A stretch of 64,000 nucleotides of DNA from NCBI GenBank assembly GCA_965228215.1, contig OZ245800.1, positions 1,240,001 through 1,304,000 on the forward strand. Direction: 5' to 3'. Shown piece by piece: positions 1-8,020 of this stretch (position 1 is its first letter; each line of letters begins with the position of its first letter). This DNA is from Maricaulis sp965228215 (lineage in GTDB: Bacteria; Pseudomonadota; Alphaproteobacteria; Caulobacterales; Maricaulaceae). The notes beneath the pieces are model-generated. The model had not been told where the DNA came from. It ran no database searches and worked only from the letters and a program-made list of their open reading frames with translations. The translations under genes were made by a program, and so were the position numbers.

Positions 1-46
1 TGTCGAAGCCTATGAAGAGGATGCCCGGAAGCCGGGCGGTGCCTGA
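1..46 (+). CDS. C-terminal end of a PhoH-family ATPase (partial)
   Basis: Only the last 14 codons lie in the window, ending in TGA at 44-46; the visible tail starts VEAYEEDARK. The identification rests on context. In alphaproteobacteria the phoH-type gene (ybeZ/phoL) directly precedes ybeY, corC and lnt, and that order follows here with a 5-bp gap to ybeY. PhoH-family proteins are cytoplasmic P-loop ATPases associated with YbeY and ribosome or RNA metabolism. Nothing catalytic is visible in this fragment. Confidence 0.6.
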   Translation, partial: VEAYEEDARKPGGA

Positions 47-51
47 CCGCG

Positions 52-537
52 ATGAACGCCGTCGATCTGATTGTTGAGGATGAGCGCTGGAAAGCTCTGC
101 CCGGTCTTGCGCAGCGCGCCGACGAGGCAGTGGCTGCCGCTATGGCGGAACTGGATTCGAGCGCACCGGGCGTCGCCGCGATTCTGCTGACCGATGACGA
201 TGCCGTCGCGGCGCTCAACACTGCCTATCGCGGCAAGGAGGGGCCGACCAATGTTCTCTCCTTCCCCTCGGTGGATCATGCCGACAATCACCTCGGCGAC
301 ATTGCCATCGCGTATGGGGTGACTGCCCGCGAGGCGAACGAGCGCGGCATTGAAATCATTGAGCATTTATTGCATCTCATTATTCACGCCTTCCTGCATT
401 TGCAGGGCTATGACCATCAGGCCGATGAAGATGCGGAGATCATGGAAGCGCTCGAGCGCCGGGCCCTGGCCCGTCTTGGCATCGCCGACCCTTATCGGGT
501 CCGCGATGAGGCCGTTACGGAGACCGATACAGCATGA
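52..537 (+). CDS. ybeY: Endoribonuclease YbeY (rRNA maturation factor)
   Basis: A 161-residue single-domain protein, normal for the family. YbeY is a zinc-dependent endoribonuclease involved in 16S rRNA 3' processing and ribosome quality control. The zinc site is visible as HAFLHLQGYDH, with His112, His116 and His122. The residue after the first His is Ala where most homologues have Gly. The conserved YRGKEGPTNVLSFP segment (about 59-72) is present. The stop overlaps the corC start by 4 bp (ATGA), so translation is probably coupled along the phoH-ybeY-corC-lnt cluster. Confidence 0.95.
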   Translation: MNAVDLIVEDERWKALPGLAQRADEAVAAAMAELDSSAPGVAAILLTDDDAVAALNTAYRGKEGPTNVLSFPSVDHADNHLGDIAIAYGVTAREANERGIEIIEHLLHLIIHAFLHLQGYDHQADEDAEIMEALERRALARLGIADPYRVRDEAVTETDTA

Positions 538-1403
538 CCGGTGACCCCAAACCCCCGGAGGGGGACAGTCCGTCCTGGATTGGACGTTTGATGAAGCGGG
601 ACGGTAGCAAGTCCGACAAGCCGGCCGCTGCCGGTACGGCGGGCAATCCCTGGTCGATCGAGGCCGATGCGCTGGACGCGCTGCGCGTCGCCGACGTGAT
701 GGTGCCGCGGGCTGACATTGTCGGTGTGGAGGTTGCAACGCCGCTCGGAGAGCTGGCGACGATCTTCTCCGAGGCTGCCCATTCTCGTCTGCCGGTCTAT
801 CGCGACACGCTGGATGATCCGGTCGGTGTGGTTCACATCAAGGACGTGATCGGACGGCTCGCGCCGAATGGCGGCGGTGACCGCGACGACGACTGGGCCG
901 AACAGAAACTGCTCACGGACATCAGTCGCCCGCTCCTCTTCGCGCCGCCCTCTATGCGTGCGACCGATCTTCTGCGCCGCATGCAGGCCCGTCGTATCCA
1001 CCTGGCCCTCGTCGTCGACGAGTATGGTGGCACGGACGGCCTGGTGACGCTGGAAGACCTGATCGAGCCCATCGTTGGCGATATCGAGGACGAGCACGAT
1101 GATGATGATGCCCCGGTGATCCGCGCCCGCGGCGCAGGCGTCTGGGATGTCGAGGCTCGGGCCGAGATCGATGATTTCGAACAGGTCGTCGGCGAGGAGA
1201 TCGCGGCGCCCGATGAGGACGAGGATGTCGACAGTCTCGGTGGCCTGGTGTTCACCCTGGCCGGCCGTATCCCGGAGCGCGGCGAGGTCATCCGTCATCC
1301 CAAGGGTTATGAGTTCGAAGTGCTCGAGGCCGATGCCCGCCGCATCAAGCGCATGCGCGTGAGGGCGATGAAGTCCCGCAAGCGGGACGGGGCGGCCAGT
1401 TGA
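534..1403 (+). CDS. CorC/HlyC-type CBS-pair protein (YbeX)
   Basis: A 289-residue cytoplasmic protein with two CBS domains (about 45-110 and 125-175) and a CorC_HlyC C-terminal domain (about 195-280, rich in conserved Gly and acidic residues). It lacks the membrane DUF21 domain of larger CorB-like proteins. That makes it the short YbeX/CorC type, linked in other bacteria to magnesium/cobalt efflux and, more recently, to ribosome metabolism. It overlaps ybeY by 4 bp upstream. Downstream its TGA overlaps the TTG of lnt. Family assignment is firm; the physiological role is inferred. Confidence 0.88.
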   Translation: MTGDPKPPEGDSPSWIGRLMKRDGSKSDKPAAAGTAGNPWSIEADALDALRVADVMVPRADIVGVEVATPLGELATIFSEAAHSRLPVYRDTLDDPVGVVHIKDVIGRLAPNGGGDRDDDWAEQKLLTDISRPLLFAPPSMRATDLLRRMQARRIHLALVVDEYGGTDGLVTLEDLIEPIVGDIEDEHDDDDAPVIRARGAGVWDVEARAEIDDFEQVVGEEIAAPDEDEDVDSLGGLVFTLAGRIPERGEVIRHPKGYEFEVLEADARRIKRMRVRAMKSRKRDGAAS

Positions 1404-2989
1404 ACCTGCCGGTGATCCTTCACCCCTGGCGCTGGCGCGTCCGCACACTGCGCCTCAAAGGCTGGCCTGCAAGCCTGGTCATGTTGCTGGCCGGCGCCTT
1501 GTCGGCACTTTCCATGGCACCGCTGCATGTCTGGCCGGCCATGGCGGTCGGGCTGACCGCCCTGATGTGGAGCGTGGATGGAGTCCGCGGGCGCGACAGG
1601 GTGTATCGCACGGCGTTCTGGCGCGGTTTCGTCTTCGGCGTCGGCTATTTCGCCGCCGGCACGTTCTGGCTCGCCAATGCCTTCATCAGCCGCGGACCCG
1701 AATTCATCCCGATGATCCCGTTCGCCCTGCCGGCCTTTTTTGCTGGCCTGGCCGTGTTCTGGGGCCTTGCCATGCTGCTCTATGTCAGCGTGGCGCAGAA
1801 ATCGGTCTGGCGGATCCTGGTTTTCGCGGCGGCGATCGCGGCGACCGAATGGCTACGCGGACATGTCTTCTCCGGCCTGCCCTGGAATCTGCCGGCCTAT
1901 ACCTGGGCCGCTGGTGGCACAATGAGCCAGGCGGCCAGCTGGATGGGCGTGTACGGGCTGAGTTTTCTGACTGTTTTCATGCTGGCCTCGCCGGCCGTGC
2001 TGATCGCGCGCGGACAGGATTTCAAGCGCTGGCTGCCGCCGCTCGCTGCGGTGATCATCGGCCTCGTCCTGTTTGCCAGTGGCGCGTCACGTCTGTCGGT
2101 GATGCCGACGGTCATGCATGACGATATCCGGCTGCGCATCGTGCACATGGCGCTCACCCAGCAGGAGAAATGGGCCTCCAATGGGGTCGAGATCGCGCGG
2201 GACCGCTATCTCGGCCTGACCGCCGCCGACGGGATCGAGAACGTCACCCACGTGCTCTGGCCCGAGGGCGCCCTGCCGACCTTCCAGCTCGAGGATGGCG
2301 ACACGCTGCGCATGACCGGCGAGATCCTGGCCGATGGCCCGGTCCTGCTGTCCGGTATCAATCGCCGCGCGGTCTCGCTGGATGGCGAGATGCAGTACTA
2401 CAACGCGATGTCTGCCCTGAGCTTCCCGGGCGGCCGGCCGGAGCTGGACGGGCTGTACGACAAGTCGCTTCTGGTGCCTTTCTCGGAAATCATCCCCTTG
2501 TCCGGTCTGATTGCAGCGCTGGGGTTCGAAGAATTTGCGCGTCTGCAATTTACCCCGGGCCCGGGACCCGCGGTGATCGAATTGCCGGGCGCACCGCCGA
2601 TGATGCCGCTGATCTGCTACGAGGCCATCTTCCCGGGCTTTGTCCGACAGGTGCCGGCCGAGGCGCGGTGGATGTACAACCTGTCCAATGACGCCTGGTT
2701 CGGCACGACCAGCGGACCGGAACAGCACGTCAACCAGGCCCGCTACCGGTCGATCGAGACCGGCCTGCCCATGATCCGTGCGACCTCTCGTGGCGTATCA
2801 GGTGTGATCGACCCGCTGGGGCGTATGCCGATGCGGGTCAGTCCGACGCAGGAGGGTGCGTATGATGTTGAATTGCCTACGGCAATCGCATCGCCATTGT
2901 ACCGCCATGTTGGCGATTGGCCCTTCCTGCTGACAGTGATGGGCATTTTCGGCGCCATTCTGCTACAGCGTTGGCGACGCAGGGCATAA
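1400..2989 (+). CDS. lnt: Apolipoprotein N-acyltransferase
   Basis: A 529-residue polytopic inner-membrane enzyme that N-acylates the diacylglyceryl cysteine of lipoproteins, the last step of lipoprotein maturation. The first ~220 residues hold several hydrophobic segments, followed by a periplasmic nitrilase domain. The Glu-Lys-Cys triad is visible: Glu289 in WPEGALP, Lys355 in YDKSLLVPF and Cys406 in LICYEAIFPG. A final membrane helix ends the protein. The TTG start overlaps the corC stop (TTGA), which argues for it over the next ATG at 1483. Several predicted lipoproteins in this window would be its substrates. Confidence 0.95.
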   Translation: MNLPVILHPWRWRVRTLRLKGWPASLVMLLAGALSALSMAPLHVWPAMAVGLTALMWSVDGVRGRDRVYRTAFWRGFVFGVGYFAAGTFWLANAFISRGPEFIPMIPFALPAFFAGLAVFWGLAMLLYVSVAQKSVWRILVFAAAIAATEWLRGHVFSGLPWNLPAYTWAAGGTMSQAASWMGVYGLSFLTVFMLASPAVLIARGQDFKRWLPPLAAVIIGLVLFASGASRLSVMPTVMHDDIRLRIVHMALTQQEKWASNGVEIARDRYLGLTAADGIENVTHVLWPEGALPTFQLEDGDTLRMTGEILADGPVLLSGINRRAVSLDGEMQYYNAMSALSFPGGRPELDGLYDKSLLVPFSEIIPLSGLIAALGFEEFARLQFTPGPGPAVIELPGAPPMMPLICYEAIFPGFVRQVPAEARWMYNLSNDAWFGTTSGPEQHVNQARYRSIETGLPMIRATSRGVSGVIDPLGRMPMRVSPTQEGAYDVELPTAIASPLYRHVGDWPFLLTVMGIFGAILLQRWRRRA

Positions 2990-3095
2990 TTACCGGTTTC
3001 GCAGCCCTGACCTGAAAGTGATTATGCTGGTACGCACTGGTTGTGTTACTTAAGAAGACTATATGCGCTGCTGATGCACGATAACGAGGTTCCGC

Positions 3096-3515
3096 ATGCC
3101 CAAGATCAGTCCCCGGGGGCCCAATCCGATTGATGTCCATGTCGGTTCGCGCATCCGATTGCGGCGTCAGCTGATGAAGATGAGCCAGGAAAAGCTCGGT
3201 GACGAGCTGGGCGTGACCTTCCAGCAGGTGCAGAAATACGAACGCGGCGCCAATCGCGTCGGTGCCAGCCGTCTCTACCGTCTTTCCCGCGTTCTGGAAG
3301 TTCCGGTGCAGTTCTTCTTCGAGGGGCTGGGCGAGAAATCCGCCGTGTCCGGCATGGCGGAGGGCGACCAGACGCCGATCGTATACGACTTCATTCAGAG
3401 CTCCGACGGCGTCTCTCTTGCCGAGGCCTTTTCGCGCATCCGCGACGCCCGCGTGCGTCGGCGCGTGCTGGAGCTTGTCCGTACGCTGGCCGCCGAGGAA
3501 GAGGAGATGGCCTAG
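3096..3515 (+). CDS. XRE-family helix-turn-helix transcriptional regulator
   Basis: A 139-residue protein with an N-terminal HTH_3 domain (about 15-72): the SQEKLGDELGVTFQQVQKYE core is the helix-turn-helix. A C-terminal tail of about 65 residues has no recognisable fold. GAGG lies 7 nt before the ATG. Short XRE proteins of this type are widespread in alphaproteobacteria between lnt and metK. Here the neighbour downstream is trmB, with no metK. The target genes cannot be told from the sequence. The 106-bp gap after lnt is AT-richer than its surroundings and may hold its promoter. Confidence 0.85.
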   Translation: MPKISPRGPNPIDVHVGSRIRLRRQLMKMSQEKLGDELGVTFQQVQKYERGANRVGASRLYRLSRVLEVPVQFFFEGLGEKSAVSGMAEGDQTPIVYDFIQSSDGVSLAEAFSRIRDARVRRRVLELVRTLAAEEEEMA

Positions 3516-3587
3516 CCATCATTCCGCGCCGCACGGTCAGCTGACTTCGTGCGTGCACTGCAGCCGCAAATTCGCTAGATCGCGCGC

Positions 3588-4289
3588 ATGAGCGACTCCA
3601 CAACCAGTTCCGACCATCAGGATCGTCCGGGTTTCCGCCTGTTCGGTCGCGCCCAGGGCAAACCCCTGTCCGCCCGCCAGCAGCGCCTGGTGGATGATGT
3701 CCTGCCGGGTATCGATCTGCCTGCCGAAGGCGTGATCGATGCGGCTGCGCTCAATCCCAACTGCCGGAGCCAGGTGCTGGAAATCGGTTTTGGCGGCGGT
3801 GAACATCTCGCAGCCCAGGCCGAACGCAATCCAGACACCGGCTATATCGGCATCGAACCCTTCCTCAACGGCGTCGCCAAGGCGCTGACCTATCGCGAGG
3901 AACAGGGCCTGGAGAATATCCGCCTTCACCGCGGTGATGCCCGCGAGGTCCTGCCTCGTTTTGCCGACGCCTCGCTGGACCGGATCTTCCTCCTCTTTCC
4001 GGATCCCTGGCACAAGAAACGCCATGCCAAGCGCCGTTTCGTGCAGCCGGAAACCCGCGATCACTTCGCCCGCATCCTCAAGCCGGGCGGGCAGCTGCGC
4101 ATCGCGACCGATGTGAAGTCCTACGCCGATCATTGCATGATCGAAATGACCGGCGATGCCCGCTTCGACTGGCTCGCTGGCGCTGCCGATGACTGGCGGA
4201 ATCCGCCGGCCGACCACATCCGTACGCGTTACGAGAGCAAGAATCTCGGCGATTGCGCGCCGGTCTTCATGGATTTCGTGCGCGCCTGA
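3588..4289 (+). CDS. trmB: tRNA (guanine-N7-)-methyltransferase
   Basis: A 233-residue SAM-dependent methyltransferase making m7G46 in tRNA variable loops. The SAM-binding glycine motif EIGFGGGEH is at about 65-73, followed by the conserved IGIEPFLNGV. The TrmB signature LFPDPWHKKRHAKRR is at about 142-156 and gives high specificity. The ATG has no strong Shine-Dalgarno sequence, but no other in-frame start fits the family length. It is cytoplasmic and probably its own unit downstream of the XRE gene (72-bp gap). Confidence 0.95.
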   Translation: MSDSTTSSDHQDRPGFRLFGRAQGKPLSARQQRLVDDVLPGIDLPAEGVIDAAALNPNCRSQVLEIGFGGGEHLAAQAERNPDTGYIGIEPFLNGVAKALTYREEQGLENIRLHRGDAREVLPRFADASLDRIFLLFPDPWHKKRHAKRRFVQPETRDHFARILKPGGQLRIATDVKSYADHCMIEMTGDARFDWLAGAADDWRNPPADHIRTRYESKNLGDCAPVFMDFVRA

Positions 4290-4351
4290 GCGCCGCCCAA
4301 TTATTGCCCGCTTCGCAGGTGAGCGTCTCGCGACCAAGCGCGGAGGCTTCG

Positions 4352-4861
4352 ATGAAAAACAGATTGGCCTGGATTGTCTGGCGCGCCGCGGCAGCACCAA
4401 TCGTTTTCATAGCGCTATTCGGTTTCAGCTTGCTCGTGCTGGGGCTGAACCCGGATTATCCAGGCGGGTTTCGGATGGTCGAATGGGCCGGGCATGCCGG
4501 AATCGCGGCATTGACTTTGACCGGGCTAGTCATCGGTCTTGTGTTTCTGGTCGCTGCCGTCTCGACTGCTTTTTCTGCGATGGCCAGCGCCCGGTCGCCC
4601 TTTGCCAGGTCCGCATGGTTCGTCGGCATAGGGGCGCTTATTCTTGTCGCCTGGAGCGGTCTCAGCACCTACGGATCCTGGCAGGAATGGTCCGATGCTC
4701 CGCGTCAGCTTGATGATGGTGACTGGGCGCTCGACTTCACGACGATGTCGGCCGTGGCGGTCGGCGGCGTTATCGGACTGGTGTATTTCGTCGCTGTCGA
4801 TTGGTTCGCAGATCGGCTGGACCGCTTTGCTGCGCGCCTCGTCAACAAAGACTCCACCTAG
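4352..4861 (+). CDS. Predicted four-helix inner-membrane protein, unknown function
   Basis: The start was chosen at ATG 4352 because GGAGG lies about 5 nt upstream; the reading frame is open further back but overlaps trmB. The 169-residue product has about four hydrophobic segments (roughly residues 10-32, 43-70, 80-100 and 130-150). A charged DAPRQLDDGDW loop lies between the last two, and the tail is basic (DRLDRFAARLVNK). No family was recognised. It ends directly before the promoter of the rimP-nusA operon, so it is probably not part of that operon. Confidence 0.6.
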   Translation: MKNRLAWIVWRAAAAPIVFIALFGFSLLVLGLNPDYPGGFRMVEWAGHAGIAALTLTGLVIGLVFLVAAVSTAFSAMASARSPFARSAWFVGIGALILVAWSGLSTYGSWQEWSDAPRQLDDGDWALDFTTMSAVAVGGVIGLVYFVAVDWFADRLDRFAARLVNKDST

Positions 4862-4863
4862 CC

Positions 4864-4892
4864 TTGCCAAGTTTTCGCGACAGGCGTATAAG
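4864..4892 (+). promoter_or_regulatory. Probable housekeeping promoter of the rimP-nusA-infB operon
   Basis: TTGCCA at 4864-4869 and TATAAG at 4887-4892 are separated by 17 bp, a good sigma-70 type match. It lies just downstream of the preceding stop codon and 91 bp before rimP. Transcription would start near 4899, giving a leader of about 84 nt that contains the hairpin at 4932-4956. Confidence 0.6.
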
Positions 4893-4931
4893 CCGCTCAT
4901 CACATGTTCGATTGCATCGGATGATGCTATC

Positions 4932-4966
4932 GAGCGGTCGCTTCCGGCGGCCGCTCTTTTTGTTTT
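4932..4966 (+). terminator. Intrinsic terminator or attenuator in the rimP leader
   Basis: A 10-bp stem (4932-4941 with 4947-4956, one G-U pair) has a 5-nt loop TTCCG. It is followed immediately by TTTTTGTTTT at 4957-4966. The structure is a textbook intrinsic terminator, yet it lies between a good promoter and the rimP start at 4983. It therefore either ends upstream transcription or attenuates the nusA operon. A small GCATC/GATGC hairpin precedes it (4914-4927). Confidence 0.75.
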
Positions 4967-4982
4967 CCGGACGGGGTTCGGC

Positions 4983-5519
4983 TTGAAGACCAAGACGCCA
5001 CAGGACGCTCGCATTCTCGCGATCGCAGAGGAGATCGCCGCCGTGCTCGATATCGAGATCGTGCGCGTGCGGGTGATGTCCGGCAAGCGCCCGCGCCTGC
5101 AGATCATGGCCGAGCGCCATGATGGCGGCATGGATGTGGATGATTGCGCGCGGCTGTCCCGGGCGCTCTCGGAAGTCTTCGAGGAGCAGGACCCGATTTC
5201 CGGCGAGTATGATCTTGAGATATCATCGCCCGGAATCGACCGTCCCCTGACCGACCTCGCGCATTTCGCGCGCTGGGAGGGATATGAGGCCAAGCTCGAG
5301 CTGGACCGGCTCGCGGAAGGACGGAAACGTTTCAAGGGTGTCCTCGCCGGCGTGGAGGACAATGATGTCCTGCTCGACATGGCTGGCGAGGAAGAAACGA
5401 CGCTGATCCCGTTCGACTGGATCGCGGACGCTAAACTAGTTTTGACAGACGCCTTGATCGAGGCGGATTTGAAAGCGCGGGGGCCGCAGGCGCCCGCTGC
5501 CAACGAAGGAGACGAATGA
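4983..5519 (+). CDS. rimP: Ribosome maturation factor RimP
   Basis: A 178-residue protein with the RimP N-terminal alpha/beta domain (about 1-85) and C-terminal SH3-like domain (about 90-160). The family signature YDLEISSPGIDRPL is at about 77-90. RimP assists 30S subunit assembly. TTG 4983 was chosen because the product then starts MKTKTPQDAR, at the usual family length; longer readings run into the leader hairpin. It is the first gene of the rimP-nusA-ylxR-infB operon and ends 31 bp before nusA. Confidence 0.92.
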   Translation: MKTKTPQDARILAIAEEIAAVLDIEIVRVRVMSGKRPRLQIMAERHDGGMDVDDCARLSRALSEVFEEQDPISGEYDLEISSPGIDRPLTDLAHFARWEGYEAKLELDRLAEGRKRFKGVLAGVEDNDVLLDMAGEEETTLIPFDWIADAKLVLTDALIEADLKARGPQAPAANEGDE

Positions 5520-5550
5520 TGTCGATTTCCATGATCCCGGGGATCGCCCG

Positions 5551-7263
5551 ATGAGCATTGGTGTCAGCGCCAACCGGCTCGAGCTTCTGCAGATTGCTCG
5601 TGCTGTCGCAGCCGAAAAGTCCATTGATGAGGGCATTGTGCTGGAAGCTATTGAAGAGGCTATCCAGAAAGCTGCGCGCTCCCGCTACGGAACCGAAAAT
5701 GACATCCGGGCCAAGATTGATCCGAAGACGGGCGAGCTGTCCCTGACGCGGAACATGACCGTGGTCGAGGAAGTCGAGAATGAAAGCCAGCAGATGACGC
5801 TGGACCAGGCGCAGAAGATCGACAAGACGGCCGAGATCGGCACTGTCTTCTCGGACGAGCTGCCGCCGATCGAATTCGGCCGCGTTGCCTCGCAGACCGC
5901 CAAGCAGGTCATCACGCAGAAAGTGCGTGAAGCCGAGCGCGCCCGCCAGTTCGACGAATACAAGGATCGCATCGGCGAGATCGTCAACGGCATCGTCAAG
6001 CGCGTGGAATACGGCAATGTGATCATCGATCTGGGCCGTGCCGAAGGCATTATCCGCCGCGCCGACGGCATTCCGCGGGAAAACCTGCAGAACAATGAGC
6101 GTGTGCGCGCCTACATCTATGATGTGCGCGAGGAAGTCCGCGGTCCGCAGATCTTCCTGTCCCGTGCGCATCCGGACTTCATGGGCGCCCTGTTCTCGCA
6201 GGAAGTTCCGGAAGTCTACGAAGGCATTATCGAGATCCCGTCCGTGGCCCGTGACCCGGGTTCGCGCGCCAAGATCGCCGTCATCTCCAATGACGGTTCC
6301 ATCGACCCTGTCGGTGCCTGTGTCGGTATGCGCGGTTCGCGCGTGCAGGCCGTGGTGTCCGAGCTCGCGGGCGAGAAGATCGACATCATCCCGTGGTCTG
6401 ACGAGCCGGCCACCTTCATCGTCAACGCCCTGCAGCCCGCTGAAGTCGCCAAGGTCGTTCTCGACGAGGAAGATCGCCGCATCGAGGTCGTGGTGCCGGA
6501 CGAGCAGCTGTCGCTGGCCATCGGCCGTCGCGGCCAGAACGTCCGTCTCGCTTCGCAGCTCACCGGCTGGTCCATCGACATCCTCACCGAGGAAGAAGAG
6601 TCGGAGCGCCGCCAGAAGGAATTCGCCGAACGCACGCAGCTCTTCATCTCGGCACTTGATGTCGACGAAGTGATTGCCCAATTGCTGGCGACCGAAGGCT
6701 TCACCGATGTCGAGGACATCGCCTATGTCGATCTCGGCGAGATCGCCGTGATCGAGGGTTTCGACGAGGAGACCGCCGAGGAAATCCAGGCTCGCGCCCG
6801 TGATTTCCTGGAGCGCCAGGCCGCCGAACAGGATGCCAAGCGCCGCGAGCTCGGTGTCGAGGATGCCGTTCTCGAGGTCGAGGGCGTGACCCTGCCGATG
6901 GCTGTGGCCTTCGGCGAGAACGACACCAAGACGGTGGAAGACCTTGCCGGCCTCGTCACAGACGACCTGCGCGGCTGGTTCGAGACCAAGAATGGCGAGC
7001 GCGTGCGCGAGCCGGGCATTCTCGACGCGTTTGATCTGTCCGCCGACGACGCGGAAATGATGATCATGCGCGCCCGTGTCGCTGCTGGCTGGATCACCGA
7101 AGAGGATCTGCCGCAGCCGGAAGTGGAAGAAGTAGAAGCCGCTGCCGAAGACGGCGAGTTCGACGTGGAGAACATGGACCTGGCCGCGCTCGAGGCCGAG
7201 GCCGAGGCCCTGGGCCTTGATCTCGACGAAGCCGTGGCCGCCGAGGAGGAAGAGACTGAGTAA
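5551..7263 (+). CDS. nusA: Transcription termination/antitermination protein NusA
   Basis: A 570-residue protein with the full NusA layout: RNA-polymerase-binding N-terminal domain (about 1-125), S1 domain (about 135-200), KH1 and KH2 (about 230-345, with SLAIGRRGQNVRLASQLTGW), then helix-hairpin-helix-type acidic repeats to about 530. The tail is strongly acidic and ends in Glu-rich codons that overlap the ylxR start region. NusA controls pausing, termination and antitermination. In other bacteria it autoregulates this operon, which fits the leader hairpin here. Confidence 0.97.
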   Translation: MSIGVSANRLELLQIARAVAAEKSIDEGIVLEAIEEAIQKAARSRYGTENDIRAKIDPKTGELSLTRNMTVVEEVENESQQMTLDQAQKIDKTAEIGTVFSDELPPIEFGRVASQTAKQVITQKVREAERARQFDEYKDRIGEIVNGIVKRVEYGNVIIDLGRAEGIIRRADGIPRENLQNNERVRAYIYDVREEVRGPQIFLSRAHPDFMGALFSQEVPEVYEGIIEIPSVARDPGSRAKIAVISNDGSIDPVGACVGMRGSRVQAVVSELAGEKIDIIPWSDEPATFIVNALQPAEVAKVVLDEEDRRIEVVVPDEQLSLAIGRRGQNVRLASQLTGWSIDILTEEEESERRQKEFAERTQLFISALDVDEVIAQLLATEGFTDVEDIAYVDLGEIAVIEGFDEETAEEIQARARDFLERQAAEQDAKRRELGVEDAVLEVEGVTLPMAVAFGENDTKTVEDLAGLVTDDLRGWFETKNGERVREPGILDAFDLSADDAEMMIMRARVAAGWITEEDLPQPEVEEVEAAAEDGEFDVENMDLAALEAEAEALGLDLDEAVAAEEEETE

Positions 7264-7864
7264 TCCCGCGGCAGTCACCCGGGCACAGCGCGAACGGCGC
7301 TGTGTTGCAAGTGGCGAGACCCGGCAGGAGGACGAACTCCTCCGGCTTGCCATTGGCCCGGATGATGTCCTGGTCCCGGATGTAGCGGCCAAACTGCCCG
7401 GCCGCGGCATGTGGATCAGCGCCGACAGAGCGTCGATCGAGACGGCGATCGCCCGCAAGGCGTTCCATCGATCGGCCGGTCGGCAGGTCAAGGTGCCGGA
7501 CGGACTGGCGGACCGGTTCGAGACCCTGCTCGAGGCGCGTGTCCTCGACCTTCTGGGTCTCGCCCGCCGGGCCGGTGATCTGGCGCTGGGATTTGATGCG
7601 GCGCGGCTGGCGCTCAAGGCGGCTCGACCCGCCTGGCGCCTGGAGGCGAGCGACGGCGCGTCCGACGGACGCGGCAAGCTCGACCGGCTCGCCGCAGCGG
7701 CCTGGGGAGATATCCCCGTCGCCGCCTGTTTCAGCGCCGAGCAATTGGGCGCAGCAACGGGCCGCGGTTCGGTCGTGCACGGCGTATTGTCGACCGGGGC
7801 CCAGTCCGCCGCGTTCGACGTGACAATACGGAAGCTTTCGGGTTTCCGGCCGCTCGACCCTTAA
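7256..7864 (+). CDS. ylxR: YlxR-like (DUF448) plus L7Ae-like RNA-binding protein
   Basis: The product (about 202 residues) joins two RNA-binding modules. The N-terminal DUF448/YlxR domain is about residues 10-85 (RERRCVASGETR, then RGMWIS). The L7Ae/L30e-like C-terminal domain is about 90-195 (LLGLARRAGDLALGFD). This fusion is common between nusA and infB in alphaproteobacteria. The start is uncertain. CTG 7256 has a perfect AGGAGG 6 nt upstream; the only in-frame ATG is 7217, 46 nt inside nusA. The function is presumed ribosome- or RNase-related. Confidence 0.85.
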   Translation: MSNPAAVTRAQRERRCVASGETRQEDELLRLAIGPDDVLVPDVAAKLPGRGMWISADRASIETAIARKAFHRSAGRQVKVPDGLADRFETLLEARVLDLLGLARRAGDLALGFDAARLALKAARPAWRLEASDGASDGRGKLDRLAAAAWGDIPVAACFSAEQLGAATGRGSVVHGVLSTGAQSAAFDVTIRKLSGFRPLDP

Positions 7865-8020
7865 GGGTTTTTGCGCCGAAGGCGGCGCAGGCGGTTGCAT
7901 CCGGGTTGGAGCTGGCTAGTTTAGCGGGCCTTCAAGCCGGGACGAGGTTTGAATAGTGCGGCTTTCCGGCCATCGGCTACCGGGAAGATCCGTGGAACGA
8001 AGCCGAATTGGAAGGCTCGC

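Noticed and set aside
5431..7677. 748-codon open frame on the minus strand across nusA
   Set aside because: It lies wholly antisense to nusA and ylxR, whose domains are intact. Long antisense frames are expected in GC-rich coding DNA with strong third-position bias.
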